A DNA stretch of 64,000 nt from an uncultured Lachnospiraceae bacterium (GCA_910579225.1 CAJTTI010000004.1:1-64000); one strand, 5' to 3'; positions 7,160 to 15,569 are shown, numbered from the stretch's first letter. Translations and numbers: made by a program. Notes: generated by a model not told the origin, from the sequence alone.

Positions 7160-8788
7160 ATGGAACAAAAAATGTTTTGCTATCAGTGTCAGGAAACCGC
7201 CGGGTGCAAAGGTTGCACCATGTCCGGTGTATGCGGGAAGAAGCCTGATGTGGCAGCTATGCAGGATCTGCTGGTCTATGTCACAAAAGGGATTTCAGCT
7301 GTTACAACTGCACTGCGTCAGGAAGGGAAGCAGGTATCTGCGGAAATCAATCACTTGATTACCCTGAATCTGTTCACCACCATCACCAATGCAAATTTTG
7401 ACAAAGAGAGCATTGAGGCAAGAATCCGTGCCACACTGACTGAAAAAGATGTGCTGTTGGCGCAGATTGCCGATCCTTCCGGTCTGCCCGAAGCGGCAAA
7501 ATGGAATGGCTCTGGCAATTGGGAAGAAAAAGCCGCAACTGTCGGTGTTCTTTCTACTGAAAACGAGGATATCCGTTCTCTACGAGAACTGATTACCTAC
7601 GGTCTGAAGGGATTGTCCGCATACTCCAAACACGCAAACGTTCTACTGAAGGATGATGAGGAGGTCGATGCCTTCCTTCAGCGGGCGCTGGCAGCTACAC
7701 TGGATGACAATCTCAGCGTAGAAGAATTGATTGCTCTGACAATGGAAACCGGAAAACACGGCGTATCCGGTATGGCTCTGCTGGACAAGGCCAACACGGA
7801 AGCCTATGGAAATCCCGAAATTACGAAGGTAAATATTGGCGTTGGGACAAATCCCGGTATTCTGGTTTCCGGTCACGACCTGCGGGATTTGGAAATGCTG
7901 CTGGAGCAGACACAGGGAACCGGCGTGGATGTTTATACCCATTCCGAGATGCTCCCTGCCCACTATTACCCGGCATTCAAAAAGTATCCCAACTTTATCG
8001 GCAACTACGGCAATGCGTGGTGGAAGCAGAAGGAGGAATTTGAATCCTTCAACGGTCCTATCCTGATGACGACCAACTGCATCGTGCCTCCTAAAGACAG
8101 CTACAAAGACAGACTCTACACTACTGGCGTAGCAGGATATCCGGGATGTACCCATATCCCAGGAGAAATCGGGGAGCAGAAGGATTTTTCCGTTATCATT
8201 GAACACGCAAAAAGATGCGTTGCACCTACTGAAATTGAAACAGGAGAGCTGATCGGCGGATTTGCACACGCGCAGGTTCTGGCTCTGGCGGATCAGGTGG
8301 TCGATGCGGTAAAAAGCGGCGCGATCAAAAAGTTCGTTGTGATGGCGGGCTGTGACGGCCGTGCCAAGAGCCGGGAATACTATACCGAATTTGCCAAGGC
8401 ACTGCCGAAAGATGCTGTGATCTTGACAGCCGGATGCGCGAAATACAAGTACAACAAACTGCCTTTGGGCGACATCAACGGCATTCCTCGTGTTCTGGAC
8501 GCCGGGCAGTGCAACGATTCGTATTCTCTGGCTGTCATTGCTTTGAAGCTCAAGGAAGTTTTCGGTCTGGACGATATCAACGACCTGCCCATCGCCTACA
8601 ACATTGCGTGGTATGAGCAGAAGGCTGTCATCGTTCTGCTGGCGCTTCTGTATCTTGGCGTGAAGAATATCCATCTCGGTCCCACTCTCCCGGCATTCCT
8701 CAGCCTCAATGTGGCAAAAGTTTTGGTAGAGAACTTTGGTATTGCGGGAATTAGCACAGTAGAAGAAGATCTGAAATTCTTTTTTTAA
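7160..8788 (+). CDS. hcp: Hybrid cluster protein (hydroxylamine reductase)
   Basis: A 542-residue hybrid cluster protein. It contains one cubane [4Fe-4S] cluster, bound by the N-terminal FCYQCQETAGCKGC and SGVCG cysteines, and the Fe-S-O hybrid cluster bound by residues spread through the C-terminal half (VSGHDL, TTNCIVPP, GYPGCTHI, AGCDGRAKSR, ILTAGCAKYKYN). The family reduces NO to N2O or hydroxylamine to ammonia and protects anaerobes against nitrosative and oxygen stress. The length and the short N-terminal cysteine spacing are those of class I enzymes. It is the last gene of the cluster, behind AGGAGG, and is followed by a strong terminator. Confidence 0.96.
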   Translation: MEQKMFCYQCQETAGCKGCTMSGVCGKKPDVAAMQDLLVYVTKGISAVTTALRQEGKQVSAEINHLITLNLFTTITNANFDKESIEARIRATLTEKDVLLAQIADPSGLPEAAKWNGSGNWEEKAATVGVLSTENEDIRSLRELITYGLKGLSAYSKHANVLLKDDEEVDAFLQRALAATLDDNLSVEELIALTMETGKHGVSGMALLDKANTEAYGNPEITKVNIGVGTNPGILVSGHDLRDLEMLLEQTQGTGVDVYTHSEMLPAHYYPAFKKYPNFIGNYGNAWWKQKEEFESFNGPILMTTNCIVPPKDSYKDRLYTTGVAGYPGCTHIPGEIGEQKDFSVIIEHAKRCVAPTEIETGELIGGFAHAQVLALADQVVDAVKSGAIKKFVVMAGCDGRAKSREYYTEFAKALPKDAVILTAGCAKYKYNKLPLGDINGIPRVLDAGQCNDSYSLAVIALKLKEVFGLDDINDLPIAYNIAWYEQKAVIVLLALLYLGVKNIHLGPTLPAFLSLNVAKVLVENFGIAGISTVEEDLKFFF

Positions 8789-8803
8789 ACTCATGCATAA
8801 ATA

Positions 8804-8853
8804 AAAAAGACAACTTTGCTTCTGTAAAATCAGAATAGCAAAGTTGTCTTTTT
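8804..8853 (+). terminator. Rho-independent terminator after hcp
   Basis: Perfect 17-bp arms (8804-8820 and 8837-8853) around a 16-base loop, with terminal A-run and T-run, start 15 bases after the hcp stop. Confidence 0.9.
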
Positions 8854-8986
8854 ATTTTCTTACATTTGTTAAATATGGTGTTACTTTATATGGCACCTTT
8901 TTTCATATTTCGTGTTATTCACGAACTCGCAGAACGTTCACGCCTCTATACCTGAACTGTAAAATGGTATTGGAGGTGAACTGATA

Positions 8987-9310
8987 GTGGCTGAAACAGA
9001 AAAAATGGATATTTCCTACATGGGGCCTATCTTCAAAAAATACCGTGTAGATGCAAATCGAACACAGGAAGAGGTTGCGGAAAAAGTGGGAACTACCGCC
9101 CGCTTCCTTATGGCTTTAGAGAACGAGGAAAAGCGTCCAAGCATCGATATTCTTTTGCGTCTTGTTGACACCTTAAACATCCCTGGCGCCTCAAAGTCCT
9201 TATTCTCGATTACAGTTTCAGAAAGCCTGTGGGATGCCTGCCAGATTGCGTCAAAGCATTTTCGCACATCGAATGGCTGGCATCCGAAAGAAGTACAGCC
9301 GCTGCCGTAG
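8987..9310 (+). pseudogene. XRE-family regulator, 3' end lost at an element junction
   Basis: The GTG at 8987 has a good GGAGGTGA site. Residues 12-68 form a normal XRE helix-turn-helix (RTQEEVAEKVGTTARFLMALENEEKRPS, split here as RTQEEVAEKVG and FLMALENEEKRPS). Homology stops at LNIPG near base 9185. From there to the stop at 9310 the frame reads through the opposite strand of a DNA adenine methylase, so the last roughly 40 residues are not regulator sequence. The original C-terminal part, which usually forms a second small domain, is missing. The DNA-binding domain is intact and might still be made. Confidence 0.75.
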
Positions 9311-9765
9311 CTGTACCGGATCAGTTTGAAAAAAGCTGCCGCCCGTTTGACATCCGTCATCTGTGCATTCTCCAAGAGGATTGCACGAATTTCCTCATAC
9401 TCAGGCGGAGGAAGGTTCTGTTTGGCAAGAGCCAGTTCCTCATGCAAAAATGTGGTATCCGGTTCCTGCTTTTCCAGAAATGTGCGGATCATGGAAAACT
9501 CATCCCGGCTGTTGATCGGTAAAAATCCCAGTTCCAGCAAAAAAGCACATGTCCTGTTTTTGACACAGTAAAAAAGATTTGCCAGATTGGAATTGTAGTC
9601 GTTATAAACCTCCAGTTTCCGCTTCAGATTCGGCGGTTTTCCAAACAATACCCATCCACCGCCGCCAAATACTTCAATGTACCGGTCAAACTGAACGGGG
9701 AACATTGTATAAATCAGTTTCCGCAGGGCCTTCTTTCCGCCTACCCATGCAATAAAACTGTTCAT
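9186..9765 (-). pseudogene. DNA adenine methylase (Dam/DpnM-like), C-terminal part lost
   Basis: The N-terminal 192 or so residues are a good D12-class N6-adenine methyltransferase: GGKKALRKLI, the SAM-binding FGGGGWVLF (motif I) and EVYNDYNSNLANLF. Homology ends at TVIENKDFE near base 9190, just before the segment that should hold the catalytic DPPY motif. After that the frame runs antisense through the XRE gene. It is therefore inactive. Such methylases are common cargo of Clostridial conjugative elements, where they protect incoming DNA. The ATG at 9765 has AAGGAGGTGAT. It is last in the minus-strand element block. Confidence 0.85.
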
Positions 9766-9796
9766 GCCGCATCACCTCCTTCCGGCGGCAAGGTAT

Positions 9797-10168
9797 TCAT
9801 GGCTGCATGGTCATTTCTCCGCCGGATGGCTGTGGTTCTAATCGTGCCTCCAATTGTTCGGCTGTTTCTTTCCGGAATTCCGAAAGGCTCATGTCCTCTC
9901 CAAGATATCCCCAGTCCTCCGGATAATAGCTTCCTGACTCATCCAGTGGAAACGGTGTTTTGCTTAATATCGTTCCCCAATGGTTTACCAGCACAAACGG
10001 CTTGATCTGTGCCATACTTCCGTCAAGGTTATCAGAATCCCTGACATCATAGCAAAAAATCCCTTCCGGAACCGTATCCCGGTCAAGCCGCATATTGGTA
10101 AACAGCACAACTTTATGATCAATCTCCGCCAGTTCATACTTCTGTGTATTGGCATCCAATCCCTTCAT
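9797..10168 (-). CDS. Element accessory protein, LPD28-like domain
   Basis: A 123-residue acidic protein of the kind found in Clostridial conjugative elements. The segment VLFTNMRLDRDTVPEG, CYDVRDSDN and FVLVNHWGTILSK resembles the large polyvalent protein-associated domain LPD28; I recognise this from memory, so it is moderately certain. The function is unknown; LPD domains occur in element-encoded polyproteins and accessory proteins. The ATG at 10168 directly follows the TAA of the upstream gene, and its GGAGGAATG ribosome-binding site lies inside that gene's last codons. Confidence 0.65.
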   Translation of the reverse strand: MKGLDANTQKYELAEIDHKVVLFTNMRLDRDTVPEGIFCYDVRDSDNLDGSMAQIKPFVLVNHWGTILSKTPFPLDESGSYYPEDWGYLGEDMSLSEFRKETAEQLEARLEPQPSGGEMTMQP

Positions 10169-11356
10169 TTACATTCCTCCCATCTGCATGGATTCTGTCT
10201 GACTGTATTTTGATACGAACGGGTTCTCGTTGCGTAAGATCATACCGTATGCGGTCTGGACATGTCCGGCTTGCTGCATCTGCCGCTCACCGTATCCCAT
10301 AAAATCGAACATGGCAAAAGCCGGATCGTTTGGATCGATTCCGGCTTCTCTGAAAATATATTCCGCATATGCCGCAGGGGAGTACATCTTGGGATCAAAA
10401 TCATAACAGTCCAGATTTTCTGCAACATCCAATGCAAAATCAATTTCATTGCGGATTTCCAACTCCAATGCCGCCTTGAATTTTGCCAGAGTCCTTTGAT
10501 CCGGAAACGCCTGTATTTTCTGCGCCAGAGTATTGAGCTTTTCCACATCTTCGTCACCGGCAAGGGGATAGGGAAAAGCGGTGCTGATACTGCCCGCTAT
10601 CAGGCAGTTATCAAAAGAGTGTTCGCCCAGCTGTTTCAGCACACTCTGCATTTCCTGCTCTGTTGCAGGCAGTTCCAGCCATACACCGGTTTCATCCGGC
10701 TTGTCAAGACTGCTCAACAGAACAGATATCACGCCTTTTGGCATATCCGGAATATCCGGCAAATGAATTCCGTCATACCATTCCTGATGCGGCATACGGT
10801 TTGGGAATATATATCCGGCTTCTGTATAAGTTCCCATATCCGAACGTCGCATTTCCTGCCCGACTTTTTCTTCATCCAATAAATCCAGCACATCTTCTGG
10901 TAACCCGCTGATTGTATCTAACAGGTCATTTTCCAGTGCAACATTTCCCAAAGTTCTGTCATCCACAACACCGGGACGGTATTCATAGCAGCCCAGATTG
11001 TGCGCCAGGTTAATGAGTTCTTTCATTGTAACCGGTGTATCGATATCTTCTTCCTGACGCAACTGAACCGCACCTGCCAAAGTTTCAATCTGGAATTGAT
11101 CCATCCGGCTGATCTGATACGCTAACAGGTTTACTTCTTCAAGGGACAAATCGTCCGTATCGTTTATGATCTGCTCTAAAAATTCCGGCCATCTGCTGTC
11201 GCAGTCCACGATATACTCCGAACCTGTTTGAATCTGCGCACGATATTTTGCATCTGCTATGGCACTTTCTGTTGCCGGCAGAGAAAGGGTGATGCTGCCA
11301 TAATATCTGTTTTTAAGCAGACTCTTATTGGCAAGATACACTTCCAGTTTTCTCAT
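10169..11356 (-). CDS. ArdA-like antirestriction family protein (conjugative-element cargo)
   Basis: A 395-residue acidic protein with two similar halves, each starting with a short beta segment (EVYLAN, SVLLSSL) and a LPAT motif (SLPATESAIADA, LELPATEQEMQSV). It ends with the marker GYGERQMQQAGHVQTAYGMI. Proteins of this build in Clostridial elements are generally labelled ArdA-type antirestriction proteins: acidic DNA mimics that block type I restriction during conjugative entry. The assignment is from recall of that group. A paralogue of equal length lies at 12462-13649. The C-terminal tail MQMGGM is produced by the Shine-Dalgarno of the next gene (see findings). The start directly abuts the upstream TAG. 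Confidence 0.6.
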   Translation of the reverse strand: MRKLEVYLANKSLLKNRYYGSITLSLPATESAIADAKYRAQIQTGSEYIVDCDSRWPEFLEQIINDTDDLSLEEVNLLAYQISRMDQFQIETLAGAVQLRQEEDIDTPVTMKELINLAHNLGCYEYRPGVVDDRTLGNVALENDLLDTISGLPEDVLDLLDEEKVGQEMRRSDMGTYTEAGYIFPNRMPHQEWYDGIHLPDIPDMPKGVISVLLSSLDKPDETGVWLELPATEQEMQSVLKQLGEHSFDNCLIAGSISTAFPYPLAGDEDVEKLNTLAQKIQAFPDQRTLAKFKAALELEIRNEIDFALDVAENLDCYDFDPKMYSPAAYAEYIFREAGIDPNDPAFAMFDFMGYGERQMQQAGHVQTAYGMILRNENPFVSKYSQTESMQMGGM

Positions 11357-11974
11357 CTACATCCCTCCCATCTGCATATCAGATAGCGTCTCCGTACTTT
11401 CTGATTGTTGACTTGTGCTATCTTTCAAATAAAACGTAATCTCAGAACTATTCCCATCAATTGACAAATGAGCCACTTCCGGTCGATCACACAACATATC
11501 ATACAGCGTTTTCTGTAAAAAAGATTCTCCCTCCAGATGTAATCCCGTATACTGTTCCACTTCTGCAAAGCTCAAAATATGATATTCTCCTGCTCGTTGC
11601 ACAGAACTGTTTTTCATGATAAAATCTACAGCTTCACCCAATGTTTGATTTAATTTCCCAAGAGAAGGATAGTAGATTGTCGATGTCTCTGGTAAATAAC
11701 ATGCATATGGAACATAGGGATTAAGTTGGTTAAAATCTCTTGTTACACGCATTATCAAGTATCCATCTGTCCTACCTTCTCCTTTAATCAGCAAGCAATG
11801 AAGTACATCGTTGTCATCCCACTTGGTCAGGTGCATATTCGCAGTAATATCTGCCTGCTCTGCAAACGGAGAATCTAACATCCTACAATAGGTTTCTTCT
11901 GGAAGTGTTATAGTTTTTTCAATCACAAAATCGTACAACAAAAAATAAGGATTTTTGTCAAATATTTCCTTCAT
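11357..11974 (-). CDS. Uncharacterised element accessory protein
   Basis: A 205-residue soluble acidic protein. I do not recognise a named domain. Notable segments are HLTKWDDNDVLHCLLIKGEGR in the middle (written here as HLTKWDDND and HCLLIKGEGR) and YVPYACYLPETSTIYYP. The ATG at 11974 is preferred over an upstream TTG because GGGAG lies before it and the TTG would overlap the preceding gene. The C terminus ends SDMQMGGM, nearly the same tail as the following gene, because both junctions encode GGGAGG for the next start. It is part of the minus-strand block of conjugative-element cargo. Confidence 0.55.
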   Translation of the reverse strand: MKEIFDKNPYFLLYDFVIEKTITLPEETYCRMLDSPFAEQADITANMHLTKWDDNDVLHCLLIKGEGRTDGYLIMRVTRDFNQLNPYVPYACYLPETSTIYYPSLGKLNQTLGEAVDFIMKNSSVQRAGEYHILSFAEVEQYTGLHLEGESFLQKTLYDMLCDRPEVAHLSIDGNSSEITFYLKDSTSQQSESTETLSDMQMGGM

Positions 11975-12020
11975 GCATTTTCCACTCCCTTCATCTATGG
12001 CATAAAACAAGTACAATACT

Positions 12021-12461
12021 TCAGTATTTCATTTGCATCCCTAAGTTCTGTTCCATTCCCTTCAACTGTTCCTCTGAAGCAATAAAGAAGTCATTTCCTG
12101 AATTCCAGAAGCTGACATACAGCTCTCCCTCCGGAGTCTGAATGGGGCGCTGTTCAAAGCCCTCGCCCCAACCATCGCTTTCCTGCCCTTGCCAATACTC
12201 TTTGACTGCTTCCAACTCTTTTTCAGAAAGACTTCCATAGCTCTGTATTTCCAGAACACCCCATAGTTCGCCATGCCAGCTTTCTACGGTTGGATTCATG
12301 CAGCGGATTTTTCTTGCCAGCAATTGGTTATCTAAGTAAGCAGCCAGACCGCGATCCCCTTCACTTTCCATATACTCTTTCAGAATTTGTTTCTGAATTT
12401 GATCTTCATAGCTGCATAATTCTGCCGGACTGACTTCCTCAGACTCATTGGAAATATCTCC
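12021..12461 (-). pseudogene. C-terminal part of ArdA-like protein, cut off by in-frame TGA
   Basis: This stretch stays open for 146 codons in exactly the same frame as the 12462-13649 gene, directly after its TGA. The region contains LWGVLEIQSYG, DGWGEGFEQRPI and ELYVSFWNSGNDFF, which look like a conserved C-terminal domain of the same protein rather than random sequence. An ATG at 12371 could restart translation of 116 residues, but only a weak AAAGAG precedes it. The simplest reading is a nonsense mutation (for example TGG to TGA) that split a roughly 542-residue protein. Readthrough or reinitiation is possible and untested. Confidence 0.65.
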
Positions 12462-13649
12462 TCAGTCATCTCTGGAATAAATCTCGGCGGTCAGAGGACT
12501 GAACAAACGAGTCTGCTCCATGTACTCCGGAAGCTGACAGATTGGGGAGTCTTGTCGGACTACAAAACCGTATGCGGTTTGTACTGCTCCATCTCGATCC
12601 ATTCGTTCTTCTCCAAATCCTTCTAAATCCGTATAATCCTCTAACTGAGGATCAATATAGATGTTTTCTTTTTCCATCAAAAAATCGGCATAATCTTTGG
12701 CTGTTTGGACATCTTCCGGAAGGATTTCATATTGCTCCAGATTCTCTGTAATTTCCATAACGGATTCCATCGTATCAGGCATCTCTGCGCACAATGCAGC
12801 CTTTAACTTTTCCAATTTAGATTCTGAATCTGTAATCTGCATCTTTTTAAGCTGATAAGAAAAAGCATTCAAATCTTCTATCCGATAGGAAACCGGTAAA
12901 AAATTTTCCAGCGAGGCTTTCGGGCTGTAAAGGCTTATGATACTTGCCGTATTCAAATCATCCACCTGCAGGTTCTCTCTTGCCAGCTCCAGTTTTTCTT
13001 CCGAAGCCGGTAAAGACAGGGAATAGGTGTTGGGATGGGTATCCACATAGGCAGAAGTATATAGACGCAGTTGAAAAACAGCATCCCGGTCGTAATCCGG
13101 TTCTGGAAGAGAATGCCCCTCATAGATGATCTGCAGTGCCTCTCCTGTACGCATAACATAGCCGGATTCACTAAAGTTCCCGGCATGGCTGTCCTGATAC
13201 GCCTGCCCGATCTGTTCTTCATTCAGAAGCATTGCAAATGCTTTGGATAACTCCTGCTCTCTTTCGATCACTGCTCGGCCTAACTGCTTCGTATCCTGAA
13301 CGCCTTCCCAAAGTCGGAACTTATCCAGATTACAGGATAAGTTCACAATCTCCATAATGGACAGTGGTTTTTCGATGTTTAAGGCTGCGGTAAAGATATC
13401 TTTTTCTTGGTTTGTCAATCCCTCAATCCTGCGATTCAAAAAGTCCAGTTCATAACGACTTTTCTCGGTATCAAAAAATTTTCCTTTTAAATGTACGTGG
13501 AGATCATCTACAGAAGTTTCCGCAGCCGCAATCTCCAGAGGAGCATCCCCAAGTACAGAGAAGAGATGCTGAACTGTTTGATAGCTTGCAGGAAAATTCA
13601 GCCATGCTCTTTCATCTGTTTGGGTGTTTCTTAAATATACATTCAGCAT
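12462..13649 (-). CDS. ArdA-like antirestriction family protein, N-terminal 395 residues before an in-frame TGA
   Basis: Paralogue of the 10169-11356 protein: the same length up to the stop, LNVYLRN at the start, two halves with FPASYQTV and LPASEEKLEL, and the shared marker GFGEERMDRDGAVQTAYGF near residues 345-363. The stop is TGA at 12464-12462, and the frame continues open for 146 codons. Its intact relatives, as I recall them, carry this extra C-terminal domain, so the gene is probably truncated by one substitution. The ATG overlaps the upstream stop by seven bases. Strong acidity fits a DNA-mimic antirestriction role; this is inferred. Confidence 0.55.
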   Translation of the reverse strand: MLNVYLRNTQTDERAWLNFPASYQTVQHLFSVLGDAPLEIAAAETSVDDLHVHLKGKFFDTEKSRYELDFLNRRIEGLTNQEKDIFTAALNIEKPLSIMEIVNLSCNLDKFRLWEGVQDTKQLGRAVIEREQELSKAFAMLLNEEQIGQAYQDSHAGNFSESGYVMRTGEALQIIYEGHSLPEPDYDRDAVFQLRLYTSAYVDTHPNTYSLSLPASEEKLELARENLQVDDLNTASIISLYSPKASLENFLPVSYRIEDLNAFSYQLKKMQITDSESKLEKLKAALCAEMPDTMESVMEITENLEQYEILPEDVQTAKDYADFLMEKENIYIDPQLEDYTDLEGFGEERMDRDGAVQTAYGFVVRQDSPICQLPEYMEQTRLFSPLTAEIYSRDD

Positions 13650-14338
13650 CGTTTACTCCTTTCTGCATTCAATACGCCGCATCCATAACGACGAATCAAA
13701 AATGCTGTGATGATCAGTTCAAATGTCATATCACCAACCAATTCCGGATCAACCAATTCAGATAGACTGATGTGTTTGGTTCCCTGATATAAATCCTTTG
13801 CAGTATGGAACAGCACATACCCGTTTAAATCCACGCCGTGAATGTGAATCTTTTGAAAATGGATGATATCCGGTTCGATTGCGGATATTGCTTTTCCCCA
13901 CAGGAATCGGTCTGCAGACAAAAGATATAATGCGGCACACATGGCATCTTCTTCTGCTGTTCGGATATGACGCTCCCATAAAGGCTCAAACCGTTCTCTG
14001 TGACCGGCAAGGAAAAAACAGGGATGAGACTGCATTGACAGATGGGCCACACGACTCACAAACGGGCTGACGGTTACCTCTGCTGTCAACCTTTCCAACA
14101 GTTCTTCAAATGGCACACAGCCTGCCACAAGCCGTTCACGCAGGCAGATACATCCATCCGCTTTTTCGCACTTTCTTTTTCTGCTTTTATAGGCACATAA
14201 GCGACAGTCACAGTCCTTTGCGCTGTACCTAAAATGGCTTACCGCAATTCCGGTTCCTCTGGAATGGAAGCCCGGAATGCGCTGCATTTCCTGCTCTGTT
14301 CCGGCATAGGGGGTATCACTCATAAATCTTGCGGTCAT
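13643..14338 (-). CDS. Uncharacterised cysteine-rich element protein
   Basis: A 231-residue protein found in Clostridial conjugative-element cargo; I cannot give a function. The N-terminal third holds a likely metal site, DCDCRLCAYKSRKRKCEK followed by GCICLRERL (cysteines near residues 43-66). The C-terminal two thirds are a helical domain with LYLLSADRFLW, HIHGVDLNGY and FHTAKDLYQGTKHI. The ATG at 14338 follows AAGGAGTAAGAAG. It overlaps the next gene by seven bases, which indicates coupled translation in the minus-strand block. Confidence 0.6.
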   Translation of the reverse strand: MTARFMSDTPYAGTEQEMQRIPGFHSRGTGIAVSHFRYSAKDCDCRLCAYKSRKRKCEKADGCICLRERLVAGCVPFEELLERLTAEVTVSPFVSRVAHLSMQSHPCFFLAGHRERFEPLWERHIRTAEEDAMCAALYLLSADRFLWGKAISAIEPDIIHFQKIHIHGVDLNGYVLFHTAKDLYQGTKHISLSELVDPELVGDMTFELIITAFLIRRYGCGVLNAERSKRC

Positions 14339-14366
14339 ATCTTCTTACTCCTTATTCTCAAAATCT

Positions 14367-14639
14367 CTATTGAAATGTCATTCCGCCTCTTTCCTGCGTT
14401 GGTGTTTCCGATTGTTCCAAGGCTGCAACCGCTTCTTCCTTTGAATGGAATAATCTTTGCGGAGAGGCTCGATGAAAAAGCCCGGTATGGCTGCGTACAC
14501 CGAAGTATCTTCCGTCATAGCTCTCCACGGTATATTCACAGGTGCTTTTCTTGGCTTTATTGGTGATCATCACGCAGGTATCACCTTTGTTCCATCCATA
14601 TGGAAAATCAGAAACCTGCTCTTGCTGCCTTGTTTTCAT
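14367..14639 (-). CDS. Small uncharacterised element protein
   Basis: A 90-residue basic/neutral protein starting MKTRQQEQVSDFPYGW. A segment CEYTVESYDGRYFGVRSHTG suggests a small beta-rich fold; no family is recognised. The ATG at 14639 is chosen because the longer frame begins with TTG inside the terminator region, though the Shine-Dalgarno (AAGGA) is somewhat distant. It lies just downstream of a terminator that ends the 14734-15294 transcript, so it needs readthrough or its own promoter. Confidence 0.45.
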   Translation of the reverse strand: MKTRQQEQVSDFPYGWNKGDTCVMITNKAKKSTCEYTVESYDGRYFGVRSHTGLFHRASPQRLFHSKEEAVAALEQSETPTQERGGMTFQ

Positions 14640-14678
14640 AATTCTCTGACATCCTTTCTTCTTACCAAAAATGCGCAA

Positions 14679-14718
14679 TAAAAAAGACCGGTCATCCTGA
14701 GTTTCCGACTGACCGATC
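14679..14718 (-). terminator. Terminator after the 14734-15294 gene
   Basis: On the minus strand GATCGGTCA and TGACCGGTC pair (one G-U) around a 15-base loop and are followed by six T. The outer stem matches the one at 15337-15385. Confidence 0.75.
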
Positions 14719-14733
14719 CTGTTGTTTGCTGTT

Positions 14734-15294
14734 TTAAGAAAAATCCATTTTCATGCCTTCTTCCGGCTCCGAGGATGTGATATTCACATAATCGGCAATA
14801 ACCATCAACGCTTCCTCATAGCTGTGACATTCTCCGCCTGTGATTCTCTGCCGCATTTTTTCCGCCTGCTCATACATTCCATTCTCTTTCAGAGTTCGGG
14901 ATGCGATTCCCATTAGATTAAAAATATTTCCATCTTCACCAATGAGCGGACAGTCTGGTTTTGCCTGCTGCCTCTTTGCAAAACCGCCCAGCTTGTTTTC
15001 CACATAATCGGAGAGCCAGGTTCCTCCAAACTGCTCACGGGTTTGGATTCTCCAAATGGCAAGTTTACCGATATCCAGTTTGTGTTCCCCAAAGGCAAAG
15101 AGTAGATTGGTAAGCCCTTCATGCTGAAAGACTGCAACATCATCCAGCGGCTTTCCATCTAAAAGAATTCCCTGTTCTCGAAGAATTCCATTGATTCCAT
15201 CTATCCATCCCTGAAGGTCACCGCCACACCCCTGAAGGATCAGTCCCTCTTGATGACTCATATTCTTAAGTTCTTCGGTTGTGATTGTTTTCAT
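14734..15294 (-). CDS. Uncharacterised element accessory protein
   Basis: A 186-residue protein. The ATG at 15294 is chosen over an upstream start because AAAGGAG precedes it. The N-terminal part (LILQGCGGDLQGWIDGIN, ILLDGKPLDDVAVFQHEG) and the C-terminal part (PLIGEDGNIFNLMGIASRTL) are both typical of Clostridial conjugative-element cargo. The second motif recurs at the ends of several such proteins in my memory. No enzymatic residues can be named. It is the first gene of the minus-strand block and is flanked by terminators on both sides, upstream at 15337-15385 and downstream at 14679-14718. Confidence 0.55.
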   Translation of the reverse strand: MKTITTEELKNMSHQEGLILQGCGGDLQGWIDGINGILREQGILLDGKPLDDVAVFQHEGLTNLLFAFGEHKLDIGKLAIWRIQTREQFGGTWLSDYVENKLGGFAKRQQAKPDCPLIGEDGNIFNLMGIASRTLKENGMYEQAEKMRQRITGGECHSYEEALMVIADYVNITSSEPEEGMKMDFS

Positions 15295-15336
15295 ATTGAC
15301 TCCTTTCTTCCTATTCGATTCTTTGAATATGAACAC

Positions 15337-15385
15337 AAAAAAAGACCGGTTTCATTCGCTGCGCAGAAGACGAATACCACCGGTC
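15337..15385 (-). terminator. Terminator or attenuator upstream of the element block
   Basis: On the minus strand GACCGGT/ACCGGTC close a stem with an inner ATTCG/CGAAT pair, followed by seven T. It lies 43 bases before the ATG at 15294, so it either ends a lost upstream gene or attenuates entry into the block. The rest of 15295-15600 holds three TCATCTG words (15444, 15474, 15495), another hairpin, and no credible gene. Confidence 0.65.
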
Positions 15386-15520
15386 ATTCTTCTGTTTTGC
15401 TTGTAAAAACGGGCATATATAAAAAAGAGAACCGGTGCTTTTTTCATCTGCCAATCCTCTGAATTTTCTGTTTTCATCTGTCCAAAACCCGATGTCATCT
15501 GTGAAACGGGCAAAAAATAA

Positions 15521-15547
15521 GGGGCAAAAACGCTCGTTTTTTGCCCC
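15521..15547. terminator. GGGGCAAAAA/TTTTTTGCCCC hairpin
   Basis: A strong symmetrical stem with A-run and T-run, able to terminate in either direction. It stands between the rlmD terminator and the element block, close to the likely right edge of the inserted DNA. Confidence 0.6.
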
Positions 15548-15569
15548 ATTTTTTGCTCGATTTACGCTC

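Noticed and set aside
7643..8794. A 383-codon frame antisense to hcp
   Set aside because: No recognisable motifs; hcp on the other strand is certain.
12462..12464. TGA as a selenocysteine codon in the ArdA-like gene
   Set aside because: The following sequence does not form an obvious bacterial SECIS stem and the protein has no redox motif; a nonsense change is simpler.
15440..15502. CRISPR-like array
   Set aside because: Only three 7-10-base words with unequal spacing; no repeat units or cas genes.
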